DNA of 64,000 bases. It comes from Enterovibrio calviensis DSM 14347. GTDB taxonomy: Bacteria > Pseudomonadota > Gammaproteobacteria > Enterobacterales > Vibrionaceae. The notes below the pieces were generated by a model, which had not been told where the DNA came from, made no database searches, and worked only from the letters and a program-made list of their open reading frames with translations. The position numbers and the translations under genes are program-made. The stretch spans positions 124,001 through 188,000 of the forward strand of contig NZ_JHZA01000007.1 of NCBI RefSeq assembly GCF_000621165.1, read 5' to 3'. Shown one piece after another: positions 35,966 through 44,836 of the stretch. Positions within the stretch are counted from its first letter, which is position 1, and every line of letters begins with the position of its first letter.

Positions 35966-36406
35966 TCAAGCGCTTTCTGATTTTTCGGTTAGATTCCGCG
36001 TCATTTTATCTGCAATACGTGTAAATGCTTCCCACTCTTCTTCCGAAACACCTTCCGACAGTTGCTTAAATACACTAGCGTCGATGCCCGCTATCTGCTT
36101 GAGGATCTGCTCACCGCTGTTGGTCAACCGTAAGCACTGGCTACGTTTGTCCTCAGGGTTGGGCTCTTTTTGTATCAAGCCTTGCTCGATAAGAGCATTT
36201 AATAATCGAGTAACTTGCGCCTTATCTCTGTTCAACAAGTGCGCAATGTCGATAGCAGTAATGTTTTTTTTCACACGAATAATCTTCAATACGCGAACGT
36301 TCATGGGGGCAATGCCCAGTTCCAGTTCTTCAATACTTTCAATCATTTTACGTTTTAGCGCGTGTGCCAGTTGGAACAAACTGTCGAGTGAATGTTGATC
36401 AGTCAT
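35966..36406 (-). CDS. MarR-family repressor
   Basis: About 146 residues. Winged helix with NITAIDIAHLLNRDKAQVTRLLNALIEQGLIQKEPNPEDKRS, the MarR DNA-binding core. Starts possible at TTG 36421, ATG 36412 and ATG 36406; the last has the best spacing from GAGAG. It diverges from a DUF2798 gene, and two near-identical 15-bp palindromes lie between them; it probably represses both genes and is released by a small ligand. Confidence 0.88.
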   Translation of the reverse strand: MTDQHSLDSLFQLAHALKRKMIESIEELELGIAPMNVRVLKIIRVKKNITAIDIAHLLNRDKAQVTRLLNALIEQGLIQKEPNPEDKRSQCLRLTNSGEQILKQIAGIDASVFKQLSEGVSEEEWEAFTRIADKMTRNLTEKSESA

Positions 36407-36429
36407 AAGCATAACTCTCAAATAAATAG

Positions 36430-36473
36430 GTTGATAATATCAACTATATTCCTGTATGGTTGATATTATCAAC
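36430..36473. promoter_or_regulatory. Twin MarR operators
   Basis: GTTGATAATATCAAC (36430-36444) and GTTGATATTATCAAC (36459-36473): perfect 15-bp palindromes, apart from the centre, differing only at the central bases, with centres 29 bases apart. They lie in the 100-base gap between the MarR gene and the DUF2798 gene and should cover both promoters. Confidence 0.85.
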
Positions 36474-36506
36474 TTAATTGAGAGTCACTTCAAGCTAGGA
36501 GAAACC

Positions 36507-37010
36507 ATGAGCGCACAAGATGTGATGTCTCCCTCGCAGCAAGCGATGGAACACCAACAAACCAAGACGCCGCTGTATCAAAAAGTGCTCGTTGTACTTT
36601 GTATGATGACTGTGATGGGCGGCTCGTTAACAAGCGTGATGACATACATCAACCTCGGTTTTACCGAGACCTTTTTTACCGACTGGGGCAGTTCTTTTCT
36701 ACTCGCCGCTATCACGGTCATGCCGGTTGGTTTTTTGTTGATGGTGTTACTAACCAAACTTTCTCATGCGCTCCTTCCAAATACCCGCGAGCTTAAACGC
36801 AATTTGCTGGTGGGGGTGAGCATGGCGCTAATCATGGAGTCGGGCATGGCTTTCACCACTGCGATGAATAATGTTGGGTTTGAAGGAAAGGGTGTGTTTT
36901 TCGACGCATGGTTAGATGGCGTGTTAGCGGCTTTGCCTGTGGCGCTTACCCTGATGCTGATTATCTCAACAACCGTAAAACCCAAGATAGAGCGTTTTAT
37001 GAAGAGCTAG
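36507..37010 (+). CDS. Membrane protein with two DUF2798 domains
   Basis: 167 residues with four hydrophobic segments forming two similar halves: VLVVLCMMTVMGGSLTSVMT with a following helix, then LLVGVSMALIMESGMAFTTA with a following helix. Each half resembles one DUF2798 unit, so this is probably an internal duplication. Function unknown; members often sit next to MarR/TetR genes. ATG at 36507 has AGGAG at good spacing; an earlier frame opening at 36456 would overlap an operator. Confidence 0.8.
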   Translation: MSAQDVMSPSQQAMEHQQTKTPLYQKVLVVLCMMTVMGGSLTSVMTYINLGFTETFFTDWGSSFLLAAITVMPVGFLLMVLLTKLSHALLPNTRELKRNLLVGVSMALIMESGMAFTTAMNNVGFEGKGVFFDAWLDGVLAALPVALTLMLIISTTVKPKIERFMKS

Positions 37011-37061
37011 GCGGGTATTCAATCACATTCAATCCGTTTTGGAATCAAAGAGAGATAGACA

Positions 37062-37364
37062 ATGACGACAACAAGAAAAGACAAGCGCTACCGCATCATT
37101 ATTGAAGAAATAGGTTGTGAGCAAGAGGCCGCGAGGAGACTTGAATTTGAACACGTTGATAGGGAAGACATGTTCAACGTCGTTGAAAAACTGAAAGAAG
37201 GAAGTGGCCTGGAAGCATCGGTTGCGACCAAAATGGGCGTGGCATTACGTTTGATGGGGCCAACGATGATGGAACACCGCAAACACCCCTTGCTTGTTGA
37301 CTTTATGCCTCACTTCAAAGCCTTCATGCAGAACCTCAAAAGTACGGTGAAAAGTCAAAGATAA
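37062..37364 (+). CDS. DUF3861 family protein
   Basis: 100 residues, beginning with a charged strand (KRYRIIIEEIGCEQEAARRLEFEHVDREDMFNVVEKLKEG) and ending with HPLLVDFMPHFKAFMQNLKS, as in DUF3861. Small cytoplasmic protein of unknown function. It is 51 bases downstream of the DUF2798 gene, so probably under the same MarR control. Confidence 0.8.
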   Translation: MTTTRKDKRYRIIIEEIGCEQEAARRLEFEHVDREDMFNVVEKLKEGSGLEASVATKMGVALRLMGPTMMEHRKHPLLVDFMPHFKAFMQNLKSTVKSQR

Positions 37365-37538
37365 CCCTAACGGACATCATCTGAAAGAAGGATGCTAAAT
37401 CCACCCAATGCGCCATGTTTCATCCAGTAAAGGACGCATAAAATGGCGTTGTTGGTTGAGTTCAGGTAAAGGGTTAAGGCTTAGACATGCGTAATCACCT
37501 GACTCACGAAACGCTGTGAGATAGAGATCCCTTATTCA

Positions 37539-37615
37539 ACACAATTCGTGCAGATGATGTGAGGTTATTCTGAACTTAGTGTTAAAGCGCCATGCTGATT
37601 TGGCGCTATTTTTTT
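37539..37615 (+). ncRNA. Putative small RNA, copy B
   Basis: ACACAATTCGTGC, AGATGATGTGAGGT (37552-37565), a variable stretch, then terminator AGCGCCA (37586-37592)/TGGCGCT (37601-37607) with eight A/T bases mostly T. Same layout as 26921-27001. It lies in the 316-base spacer between the DUF3861 gene and a converging LysR gene; promoter not clear. The rest of the spacer (37365-37538) shows nothing recognisable. Confidence 0.5.
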
Positions 37616-37680
37616 ATCTTCCACTTTTGGCGTATTCGGTGGGGTTGTTTGCCATTGAGTGAGCCTGACATAGTCATCCG

Positions 37681-38574
37681 TTACTCCTTCCACCCCTCAA
37701 AGTGGGTCAGCAAATGATCGATAGCGAGGCGCGCTTTGAGTGGCAAGAACTTACGGTTTTTATATACCACCCATGACGTGATTTTCTGTGTCCAATAGGG
37801 CGCGAGAATAGGAACCAAATGCCCTTCGTTGATTGCTTGCTGGAAACTGCTCTTTGGCATGTAACCAATCCCCAATCCGCCTTTACATGCTTCTACCAAC
37901 GCATTCGCATTGTTACAGCGAAAACGCCCAGATACCTTCACTGGGATCTCTTTGCCTTTATGCTCAAATAGCCACGTATCGTTGTTTGTGATCAAGCATG
38001 AGTGCTTTGCTAAGGTGCTGGGGTGGCTTGGCTGACCATGTTCCAAAATGTATTCCGGTGAAGCGACGGCGATCAAACTGCGATCGGCTAGCTTTCTCGC
38101 CACCAATCCTGAATCTTGCAACCGTCCATAACGGATGGCGAAGTCGATACCGTCTTCCACGAAGTTGACGTGTCTGCTGCTGAAATCAACTTCAACAGTC
38201 AGCTTCGGGTGCTGTTTGGCAAACGCCACCAGTGCAGGCGCAACGAATTGCTCGGCAAATGATCCTGCCATGCTAACGCGCAGCGTGCCTTGCAAATCAA
38301 ACTGTGCGCCCGTCACCATTTCATTGGCTTGATCAAGCCCGCTCACCAACTCTTGGCATTGCAGATAATACTGTTGACCGGTTTCTGTCAGTTTTACCGA
38401 GCGTGTCGATCGCGCAAATAGGGCAGTGCCAAGTCGTTGTTCCAGGCGGGACACTTGGCGAGAGACATGGCTCACGGAACAGTTCAAACGCCGCGCAGCT
38501 TCGCTGAATCCTTTGGTTTCAGCCACCATGACGAATTCAACAATGCCATCAAAACTGAGTGAGTGAAGGTTCAT
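37681..38574 (-). CDS. LysR-family transcription regulator
   Basis: 297 residues. Helix-turn-helix near the N-terminus (FSEAARRLNCSVSHVSRQVSRLEQRLG) of the CrgA/YafC-type, and an effector domain containing GTLRVSMAGSFAEQFVAPAL and GIDFAIRYGRLQDSGLVARKL. It diverges from a DJ-1/PfpI gene 150 bases away, the usual arrangement for a LysR regulator and its target. Confidence 0.9.
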   Translation of the reverse strand: MNLHSLSFDGIVEFVMVAETKGFSEAARRLNCSVSHVSRQVSRLEQRLGTALFARSTRSVKLTETGQQYYLQCQELVSGLDQANEMVTGAQFDLQGTLRVSMAGSFAEQFVAPALVAFAKQHPKLTVEVDFSSRHVNFVEDGIDFAIRYGRLQDSGLVARKLADRSLIAVASPEYILEHGQPSHPSTLAKHSCLITNNDTWLFEHKGKEIPVKVSGRFRCNNANALVEACKGGLGIGYMPKSSFQQAINEGHLVPILAPYWTQKITSWVVYKNRKFLPLKARLAIDHLLTHFEGWKE

Positions 38575-38726
38575 TTATTATTGCCATATAGCAAAGACGG
38601 TTTTTCATTTTAACGGATTATCACTCATTTGGCGAAAGCATAGAATGGTGGACATCGAACGGCTTATCTCTGTCCAAATACGGTCTACCTAATATCCAAG
38701 CCGATTCGCATCAAAAGGATTACGTT

Positions 38727-39398
38727 ATGAAAAAGGTTCTTATCATCGTTACGAATCACGCCACGCTTGGTATCACTGATCAGGCGAATGGGACTTACGC
38801 CCCTGAGATGACTCATGCTCTGGACGCATTTTTGCAGGCGGGTTTCAGCTATGACGTTGCCTCGATCAAAGGCGGAGCGGTACCTTTCTATGGTGAAGAC
38901 GTGGAAGGCGATGAGGTTAACACGCGCATTTTTAATGACGCTGAGTTTCAATCTCGAGTGAACAACACTGTCCCAGTCAATCAGCTTGATATCGACGAGT
39001 ACGATGCAATTTTCTATCCGGGCGGATTCGGTCTGCTTTCAGATTTGGCCGACCATGCATTGACGGCAAGCCTAGCGGCATCGCTTTACGAAAAAGGCGG
39101 CGTGATTGGTTCAGTATGCCACGGGCCAGCCGGCCTGCTTCCTATTACGCTGAGCAATGGACAACCATTGATCGTTGATAAAACGGTGACGGGTTTTACC
39201 CGAGAAGAAGAAGTGGATTTCGGCACTATTAATGACATTCCATTCCTATTGGAAGAATCTCTTACACGCAAAGCGGCGAAGTTCAGCAAGATCCAACCTT
39301 GGGGCGTGCATGTTATTGTCGATGATCGCCTGGTCACAGGCCAAAACCCAGCAAGTGCTCACGGTGTCGGTAAAGCCATGGTCGCGCTTCTCAAATAA
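38727..39398 (+). CDS. DJ-1/PfpI superfamily protein (Hsp31-like)
   Basis: 223 residues. Nucleophilic elbow VIGSVCHGPAGLL carries the conserved cysteine (about residue 132), with the acidic partner in YAPEMTHALDAF (Glu near residue 30) and DAIFYPGGFG upstream. The length fits the Hsp31-like class I glutamine amidotransferase-like proteins, some of which are glutathione-independent glyoxalases or chaperones. Probably a carbonyl- or stress-response protein controlled by the divergent LysR. AAAGGA ribosome binding site. Confidence 0.85.
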   Translation: MKKVLIIVTNHATLGITDQANGTYAPEMTHALDAFLQAGFSYDVASIKGGAVPFYGEDVEGDEVNTRIFNDAEFQSRVNNTVPVNQLDIDEYDAIFYPGGFGLLSDLADHALTASLAASLYEKGGVIGSVCHGPAGLLPITLSNGQPLIVDKTVTGFTREEEVDFGTINDIPFLLEESLTRKAAKFSKIQPWGVHVIVDDRLVTGQNPASAHGVGKAMVALLK

Positions 39399-39429
39399 TA
39401 TTGGCTAGTGATGAGTTAAGAACAACGTT

Positions 39430-39480
39430 TAAACGCTGGTGTTGAGCAAACCACTGCCTTGCTCAACATTGGCGTTTTTC
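39430..39480 (+). terminator. Intrinsic terminator after the DJ-1 gene
   Basis: AAACGC-TGG-TGTTGAGCAA pairs with TTGCTCAACA-TTG-GCGTTTTT around a 9-base loop; long stem with a 3-base internal loop and T run. Confidence 0.85.
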
Positions 39481-39721
39481 TTTGCGCTTGCTTTTAGATA
39501 TGCGCGGTTAGAGTGAGACCTTTGCAAGGCGTATATTTTTGAAGGGAAATCAATGTTTCACCTCGATATCAAAGTGACTGAGTAACGTATGATTGAAGCT
39601 AATCCGCCATATCAAAAACGGTTGTATTGATATTGAGAAATGCCGTTCCTATTCCCTTTGTACTGGCGTCTCTTCGCAACTAAGCTGTTATAAATCAACC
39701 AGCAAAAAGTATAGGCACTCA

Positions 39722-40702
39722 GTGAAATTCAACTCTCAACGAATCATCCCCCTTCCATCAGCGATTGCGCTCACGATGGCTTTTTCTCCACTTGCACTCG
39801 CATCTTCTGATGGTGTGGTCGAATACAGTGGCTCAGGGAGCATTACACAGGGCGTAGCTAAAACCATCGAGTCGAACATTTTTGAGTGCGCCAATGGGCG
39901 AAGCCGAGTGGCGGGCATAGGTGAGATAACAGATGCAGAGGGCAACGTCTGGACTGTTCCTGCAAAAAACAATTACGCCACTGGGCCGAAAGCAGTCGAT
40001 TTGTATGAGGGGTGTGCAAATATCACCCCGAAAAGCCTGGCTGACGTCGATCAAGACTCAGTGCCTGTCGTTGTAATCGACCCTGATGGAGAAGAGGTTA
40101 CCGGCTATATTTTTGCAGACAATTATTTTGAGCTGTATATCAACGGTACGCTTGTCGCTGTTGATACCGTGCCGTTTACGCCATTCAATTCGAATATCGT
40201 TAAGTTCAAGGTTAGCAAACCATACACCATTGCCATCAAGGCAATTGATTGGGAAGAAAACCTAGGATTGGGTTCGGAGAACAACCGCGGGAAAAAATAT
40301 CACGCTGGTGACGGTGGTTTCATTGCGAGCTTTAGCGATGGCACGGTGACCAATGCCGATTGGAAAGCCCAGACATTCTATACATCACCTGTTTATGACC
40401 TGTCTTGCCTGAAAGAAGAGGATGGACGTCGACTGTCGGAAACGTGTACGACAGAGGGAACAGATGAAGGGCAAGATGCGTATGCCATTCATTGGCAAAC
40501 GCCTGATAATTGGATGGCTGAAGATTTTGACGCGAGTTCGTGGCCTCAAGCCACTTTGTATTCCGAAGATGACATTGGCGTGAACAATAAAAAGGCGTAC
40601 ATGAACTTCATTGAAAAATTTAGTGGTGCGGGAGCGAGCTTCATTTGGTCAACAAACGTCGTGATTGATAACGAAGTGCTACTGAGATACGAAGTGAAAT
40701 AA
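39722..40702 (+). CDS. Exported beta-rich protein of unknown function
   Basis: About 326 residues from a GTG at 39722, chosen because the signal peptide (PSAIALTMAFSPLALASS) then sits at the N-terminus; the frame is open back to a TTG at 39593 whose extra residues look non-native. The mature part has the wording of a jelly-roll, carbohydrate-binding-like domain (YIFADNYFELYINGTLVAVD; later a DASSWPQATLYSEDDIG stretch, ending IWSTNVVIDNEVLLRYEV, as in galactose-binding-fold domains). Eukaryote-like egg or shell proteins are not implied. Family not identified; probably periplasmic or secreted. A terminator follows. Confidence 0.6.
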   Translation: MKFNSQRIIPLPSAIALTMAFSPLALASSDGVVEYSGSGSITQGVAKTIESNIFECANGRSRVAGIGEITDAEGNVWTVPAKNNYATGPKAVDLYEGCANITPKSLADVDQDSVPVVVIDPDGEEVTGYIFADNYFELYINGTLVAVDTVPFTPFNSNIVKFKVSKPYTIAIKAIDWEENLGLGSENNRGKKYHAGDGGFIASFSDGTVTNADWKAQTFYTSPVYDLSCLKEEDGRRLSETCTTEGTDEGQDAYAIHWQTPDNWMAEDFDASSWPQATLYSEDDIGVNNKKAYMNFIEKFSGAGASFIWSTNVVIDNEVLLRYEVK

Positions 40703-40741
40703 AACTTCAGACGCTATTTTGCTTTCCATTGCGCCAGGAAT

Positions 40742-40768
40742 AGCCAGTGTTCAGCACTGGCTTTTTTG
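40742..40768 (+). terminator. Intrinsic terminator
   Basis: AGCCAGTG-TTCAG-CACTGGCT with a run of Ts, 40 bases past the stop of the exported-protein gene. Confidence 0.88.
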
Positions 40769-40925
40769 TTTGATTTTATTGAGTCTATGTTTGGGTATAA
40801 ATGCGTGGCTGGGTGACTGCTCATCGATTGAACTATCGATCACACAGATTCGCGCGAAAGAGTCAGTAACATTGGGCAATATGCACTTAACTTTACGATG
40901 CGAATGAGTCCCAAAGGAAAACTTG

Positions 40926-42362
40926 ATGGCCTATAAGAATACAGAAAAAGCCAAAAATGAAGCGGTTGAGTGGGCATTAACTCATGGCATGGCGTTAAAA
41001 CAGACTGATGATTCAGCGAGACATCCCGCATTTACGCTGACGCCAACTGTTATTGAAAGTGCGCGTTTTGAACGGCTGAGATCCTCTGTTCACCTCCTCG
41101 GTAAACTTGTGCACGCGGTGTCGCAGGATCATGGGTTTCTGGTTGAAGCGATAACCCCGATCACGACAGGTAATGTGTTTTTTAACGCGTTGCTGCGAAT
41201 GGCAGACAGTATCCATAACAGCGATGATGGGCAGGTATGTTTGCCGTTGTTGATCATGCGAAGCGACTTTATGGACGATGCCACTCTTGGCCCAAAGCTG
41301 ATTGAATTTAACGGCATTGCGGCAGGGATGGGGCCGTTTGGTCAGCGTATCCATGAGCTGCATAGTTACTTATCGACACAGTGGCCTGCGCCGTATGCGG
41401 AATGGTCGGGCAGTGAAGTAGGGCAACCAATCAGTAATAATGCTTTGAACGGCTTGGCTGACGGGATTGCGGCGGCAACATGGAAGATAAAACGTGAATT
41501 TTCCGACTCTGGCTCGCCGACGTTTATCATGGTGGTACAAGATCGTGAAGACAATGTGTATGACCAGCATTTGCTTGAGCACGCGCTGCAAGCCAAAGGG
41601 ATACGCACCGTACGTCGAACCTTTCGTGAACTCTATGATGGCCTATCAACAGGAGAGAACCGCCGCCTGATCTTAGAAGGGATTGGCACGATTGATTGCG
41701 TGTATCTTCGCGCGGGGTATCAGTTCAGTGACTATGTTGCTCACGACATTGTTGATAAGGCTTGCTGTGAAGCGCTCGCACAAACACGCGTGATGATTGA
41801 AAAACATCGTGTGGCGGTCAATGCGACGGTTAGCCAACAGTTGGCAACGAGTAAGCGTCTGCAAATGCTGTTGTCTTCTGCTCCGGTGGAATCGCTTACG
41901 CGTTTTGGTTTAACGGAATCAGAAGCGCAAGAAGTGAAGTATTTGCTGGGTGATATGATTGCCGTCGATGCACAAAGCGCGGAATGGGTGAAACAACGTC
42001 CGCTTGATGAATGGGTGCTGAAAAACCAAGGTGAAGGTGGCGGTCATTGTGTGTTTGGAGAAGACATATACACCAAGTTGTTGTCGCTTGATCCGAATGA
42101 ATACGAAGCGTGGTCCTTGATGAGAAGGCTGCACCCTCTGCCGCGCTCGCAAGCTGCGTATGTGGTGCGAAAAGGCGAGATTTATGTCATCGATGATCTG
42201 ATCAGTGAGATTGGATTGTTCACGGTGCATATCGATGGCGAGGCAGCACTAGAAGGTGGCGGCTATGCGGGCTATTTGATCCGTAGTAAATCGTCACAAG
42301 TAACGGAAGGCGGTGTTCACAGCGGCATGGGCGCATTAGATTCTCTGGCCTTCAAAGGGTAA
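40926..42362 (+). CDS. Eukaryotic-type glutathione synthetase homologue
   Basis: About 478 residues, the length of human/yeast GSS (bacterial GshB is about 315 and unrelated in sequence). The family order is visible: KLIEFNGIAAGMGPFG (EFN... substrate strand), VYLRAGYQFSDY (the RDGY loop, here RAGY), VAVNATVSQQLATSKRLQMLL (the NAP..Q..G.K segment), the glycine-rich ATP loop LKNQGEGGGHCVFGED and the C-terminal YLIRSKSSQVTEGGVHSGMG alanine-loop equivalent. It should ligate glycine, or another amino acid, to gamma-glutamylcysteine. ATG at 40926 follows AAAGGAAA. Single gene between two terminators. Confidence 0.85.
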   Translation: MAYKNTEKAKNEAVEWALTHGMALKQTDDSARHPAFTLTPTVIESARFERLRSSVHLLGKLVHAVSQDHGFLVEAITPITTGNVFFNALLRMADSIHNSDDGQVCLPLLIMRSDFMDDATLGPKLIEFNGIAAGMGPFGQRIHELHSYLSTQWPAPYAEWSGSEVGQPISNNALNGLADGIAAATWKIKREFSDSGSPTFIMVVQDREDNVYDQHLLEHALQAKGIRTVRRTFRELYDGLSTGENRRLILEGIGTIDCVYLRAGYQFSDYVAHDIVDKACCEALAQTRVMIEKHRVAVNATVSQQLATSKRLQMLLSSAPVESLTRFGLTESEAQEVKYLLGDMIAVDAQSAEWVKQRPLDEWVLKNQGEGGGHCVFGEDIYTKLLSLDPNEYEAWSLMRRLHPLPRSQAAYVVRKGEIYVIDDLISEIGLFTVHIDGEAALEGGGYAGYLIRSKSSQVTEGGVHSGMGALDSLAFKG

Positions 42363-42378
42363 TGAAAGCAGCCTTCGA

Positions 42379-42410
42379 AAACAGCCACTGAAAGGGTGGC
42401 TGTTTTGTTT
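42379..42410. terminator. Intrinsic terminator after the glutathione synthetase gene
   Basis: AAACAGCCAC-TGAAAGG-GTGGCTGTTTT; converging psiE gene ends immediately after. Confidence 0.88.
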
Positions 42411-42812
42411 CTACTCTTCGCCATTTGGGACTTTGGGGTAGGGAAATTTGATGTGTCCAATGCGGATGATAAAGACGGTAATGGCCAAAATCAGCCCTGC
42501 GACTGTGATGGCGAGAATTCGCCAGTCGTCCATGTTTTTCATATCCAAAATAAGATAACGGGCGAGCGCCACAATGGCTATGTATAACGGCATTCTCACG
42601 GGTACTTTTCCCGATTCGAAAAAGCTGTGAACCATGGCCAATACTTCGAGATAAATGAACATCAACAGCAAATCACCGACCGATACCGTTCGATTCATAA
42701 TCACCAGATAAATTTCTTCACCAATGGCATAAATCGTGGCGAGGAAAATCAGCACCAATACACAATTTTCCATCAAATGTATGATTTGTGATGCTTTTCT
42801 ATTCTTGGGCAT
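42411..42812 (-). CDS. PsiE-family (phosphate-starvation-inducible) membrane protein
   Basis: 133 residues with four hydrophobic helices; ENCVLVLIFLATIYAIGEEI, LLLMFIYLEVLAMVHSFFES and the VPVRMPLYIAIVALARYLIL block match the PsiE family. Inner membrane; function unknown beyond phosphate-starvation induction in E. coli. No PhoB box was identified upstream. Confidence 0.85.
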   Translation of the reverse strand: MPKNRKASQIIHLMENCVLVLIFLATIYAIGEEIYLVIMNRTVSVGDLLLMFIYLEVLAMVHSFFESGKVPVRMPLYIAIVALARYLILDMKNMDDWRILAITVAGLILAITVFIIRIGHIKFPYPKVPNGEE

Positions 42813-42962
42813 TGTTACGGCCAGTCCTTGAACACAAAGCCAGTGTAGCGAGTAGATGTGTAGGGAAGGGTCTCATTGGCGAGAGCACACACCCTCAATA
42901 TCGTTAGGGTGTGTGCAAAGCACGTTTACATTGAAGCGTTTGGATACTGAAAAGAAAGGATC

Positions 42963-43883
42963 TTATCGTGCGGACAGTAGGTAATTCAGCGCCCCTCGAA
43001 CCGCAGCCACTTGCGCGTCATTACATTCTTGGTCGGTGACTTTTTCGCTGTCCGGATACACTTCTGTGGTGGTGCTGTATTCACAGTCGGTGAAGCCAGT
43101 GCAAAGTCCAAGGGCCTTGACGGGGTAATTGATCACACCTTCTTGTTCGACTGGCGTGCCAATGATTTTCCCTGTCGCATCAGCCGGTGCAATGTGAGTC
43201 ACTTTACGCACTTCATCGATAACAGCGGTTTGGAAATCCACGTTTGGATTCTCGGTATCACCAACCGTATAGAAGCCATCTGGAACGGTATCTTCTTCAT
43301 AGTCTTTGCCATCGCGAGCAGCGAGCGCAGGACGGAATTCAGTGTCGTCTGTGTCTGTCGTTTCATGTAAGTCGATGTGAGCAAATACCTCTACATCTAA
43401 GCTTTTTACCCATGCCATTACATTCGCGGCTTCTTGAGATGGGCTGTTCTCTACAAACGAACGGTTTGGATCGACGGTGTAAGGGTTCCAACGGTTGATG
43501 GTTTCATAGCCCCATGGGCTGATACACGGCGCAACCACAAAGTTAAAGTGTTCTGTAAATGACAGTGCGTCGGTATTTAAGAATTGCAATGCGCCATGCA
43601 CGCCGCTGGTTTCGTAACCGTGGACACCGCCAGTGATCAATATGGTGGGTTTGCTTTTATCGAAATCACGGCTGCGAATACCAAACTGAGGGTATCGCGC
43701 TTCATCAAAAGACAATGCGCCGTATTGCGTCACGTCAAAGCGGTCTTTTAGTGCATTGATTTTGGTGACCACATCATCGTTGTAGCTGCGCTTAAGGCTG
43801 GTAGTGGTTAACCATTGCGCTTTTTCTTCCTCTCCCCAAGGTTGTCCTGGTGTACCGATTGGAAAAGGGGTGGACGTCGTCAT
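42963..43883 (-). CDS. M14-family zinc carboxypeptidase-like protein
   Basis: 306 residues. Zinc ligands His and Glu in GGVHGYETSGVHG (HxxE, about residue 88), NRSF substrate motif (DPNRSFVENSP) and third ligand His in AHIDLHETTDTD, as in M14 carboxypeptidases of the succinylglutamate desuccinylase/aspartoacylase group. A final glutamate near CEYSTTTEVY may be the general base. No signal peptide, so cytoplasmic; substrate unknown. AAGGA precedes the ATG at 43883. Confidence 0.85.
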   Translation of the reverse strand: MTTSTPFPIGTPGQPWGEEEKAQWLTTTSLKRSYNDDVVTKINALKDRFDVTQYGALSFDEARYPQFGIRSRDFDKSKPTILITGGVHGYETSGVHGALQFLNTDALSFTEHFNFVVAPCISPWGYETINRWNPYTVDPNRSFVENSPSQEAANVMAWVKSLDVEVFAHIDLHETTDTDDTEFRPALAARDGKDYEEDTVPDGFYTVGDTENPNVDFQTAVIDEVRKVTHIAPADATGKIIGTPVEQEGVINYPVKALGLCTGFTDCEYSTTTEVYPDSEKVTDQECNDAQVAAVRGALNYLLSAR

Positions 43884-44045
43884 GATGATTCCTTACTGAG
43901 AGAATGCTAAGTCGCTAGAGATTAGCACACTCTTTTCGGCTTTCAATCGAATATCAATGGCCTTAATGCGATAAGACGACACGTTGAGGTTGGCGACGTA
44001 GAGGAGAGAAAGAGGGCTGATACAACGCGCTTTTTTGAAACGATT

Positions 44046-44069
44046 ATCCAACCCTTTTTGGGGCTGGAT
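44046..44069 (-). terminator. Hairpin after the bufferin operon
   Basis: ATCCAACCC-TTTTTG-GGGCTGGAT: 9-bp stem with one G-U pair on the minus-strand RNA, right after the last stop codon; no strong T run. Confidence 0.5.
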
Positions 44070-44071
44070 GA

Positions 44072-44836
44072 CTAAAACGCCAACACTTCATCATTGATCC
44101 AGCGAAGCAGCATTTGGCCGAATTCGACGGACATATCTGAGTCAGGGAATTGAGCACTCAGTTTCGCGCCCAAATCGTTCACGTTCATTCCTGCGGACAC
44201 ATAATCAATAGCGGCAGATTCGATGGGTGAAATGCTGCGAAAATGCGGGGAGTGGCCTTTACGCCAAATCAGTACGTCGACGGGTTGTGGCAGTGGGGCG
44301 ACTTCTGGTGGCACGGTATCTTGATCAATGGCGTGCCAAATATCCAGTGTATTGAAGTGGTGCGTTGCGACCGACAAGGTAGGAACGGGTTTTAACGATC
44401 CATCTTGCGATTCGGTGCTCGCGATGTTTTGCAGATCTTCCAATGTCATAACTGAGCTATCAGCGCCGTCAAAAGCGCGTCGAAGCGTCCAATCTAACGC
44501 TGCCAACTCAGAGACTTCCAGATCATCGGGAAGCTGTTGTGCTAAGAACTCAGGAAAAATGTCGCCATAAAAGCCGATGTTGTTGTAACGAGAATGGTGC
44601 GATTGCACGTAATCGTTCGCCAGTTGATTGAACCAGTCGTCACCAAGATATATGACAGTGTGCCCAAAGGTGTCACGCAAAACGTCAACCAAGCGAACGC
44701 GATAAGCATTGTGATAAATGGCTAAGCGGTCTTTGGCAGGGAGGCGTTGTGCTGATTGATTGACCCAATTGGCGTCAAGACACTCTTTGCGTAAAACGAT
44801 AGTCTGGAATTGATCTTGAATATCTTGCAGCTTCAT
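44072..44836 (-). CDS. HvfC/BufC-type partner protein (DUF2063)
   Basis: 254 residues. N-terminal DUF2063 region ([42 protein letters not shown]) is the substrate-presenting partner of DUF692 maturases, as in HvfC/BufC and MbnC. It helps the maturase recognise the precursor peptide. Its start overlaps the stop of the maturase gene by four bases (ATGA), so the two are translationally coupled. Confidence 0.88.
   Translation of the reverse strand: MKLQDIQDQFQTIVLRKECLDANWVNQSAQRLPAKDRLAIYHNAYRVRLVDVLRDTFGHTVIYLGDDWFNQLANDYVQSHHSRYNNIGFYGDIFPEFLAQQLPDDLEVSELAALDWTLRRAFDGADSSVMTLEDLQNIASTESQDGSLKPVPTLSVATHHFNTLDIWHAIDQDTVPPEVAPLPQPVDVLIWRKGHSPHFRSISPIESAAIDYVSAGMNVNDLGAKLSAQFPDSDMSVEFGQMLLRWINDEVLAF

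Noticed and set aside
40719-40907. 62-codon plus-strand ORF after the exported-protein gene
   Set aside because: Runs through an intrinsic terminator, so the hydrophobic stretch is encoded by terminator sequence; no ribosome binding site.
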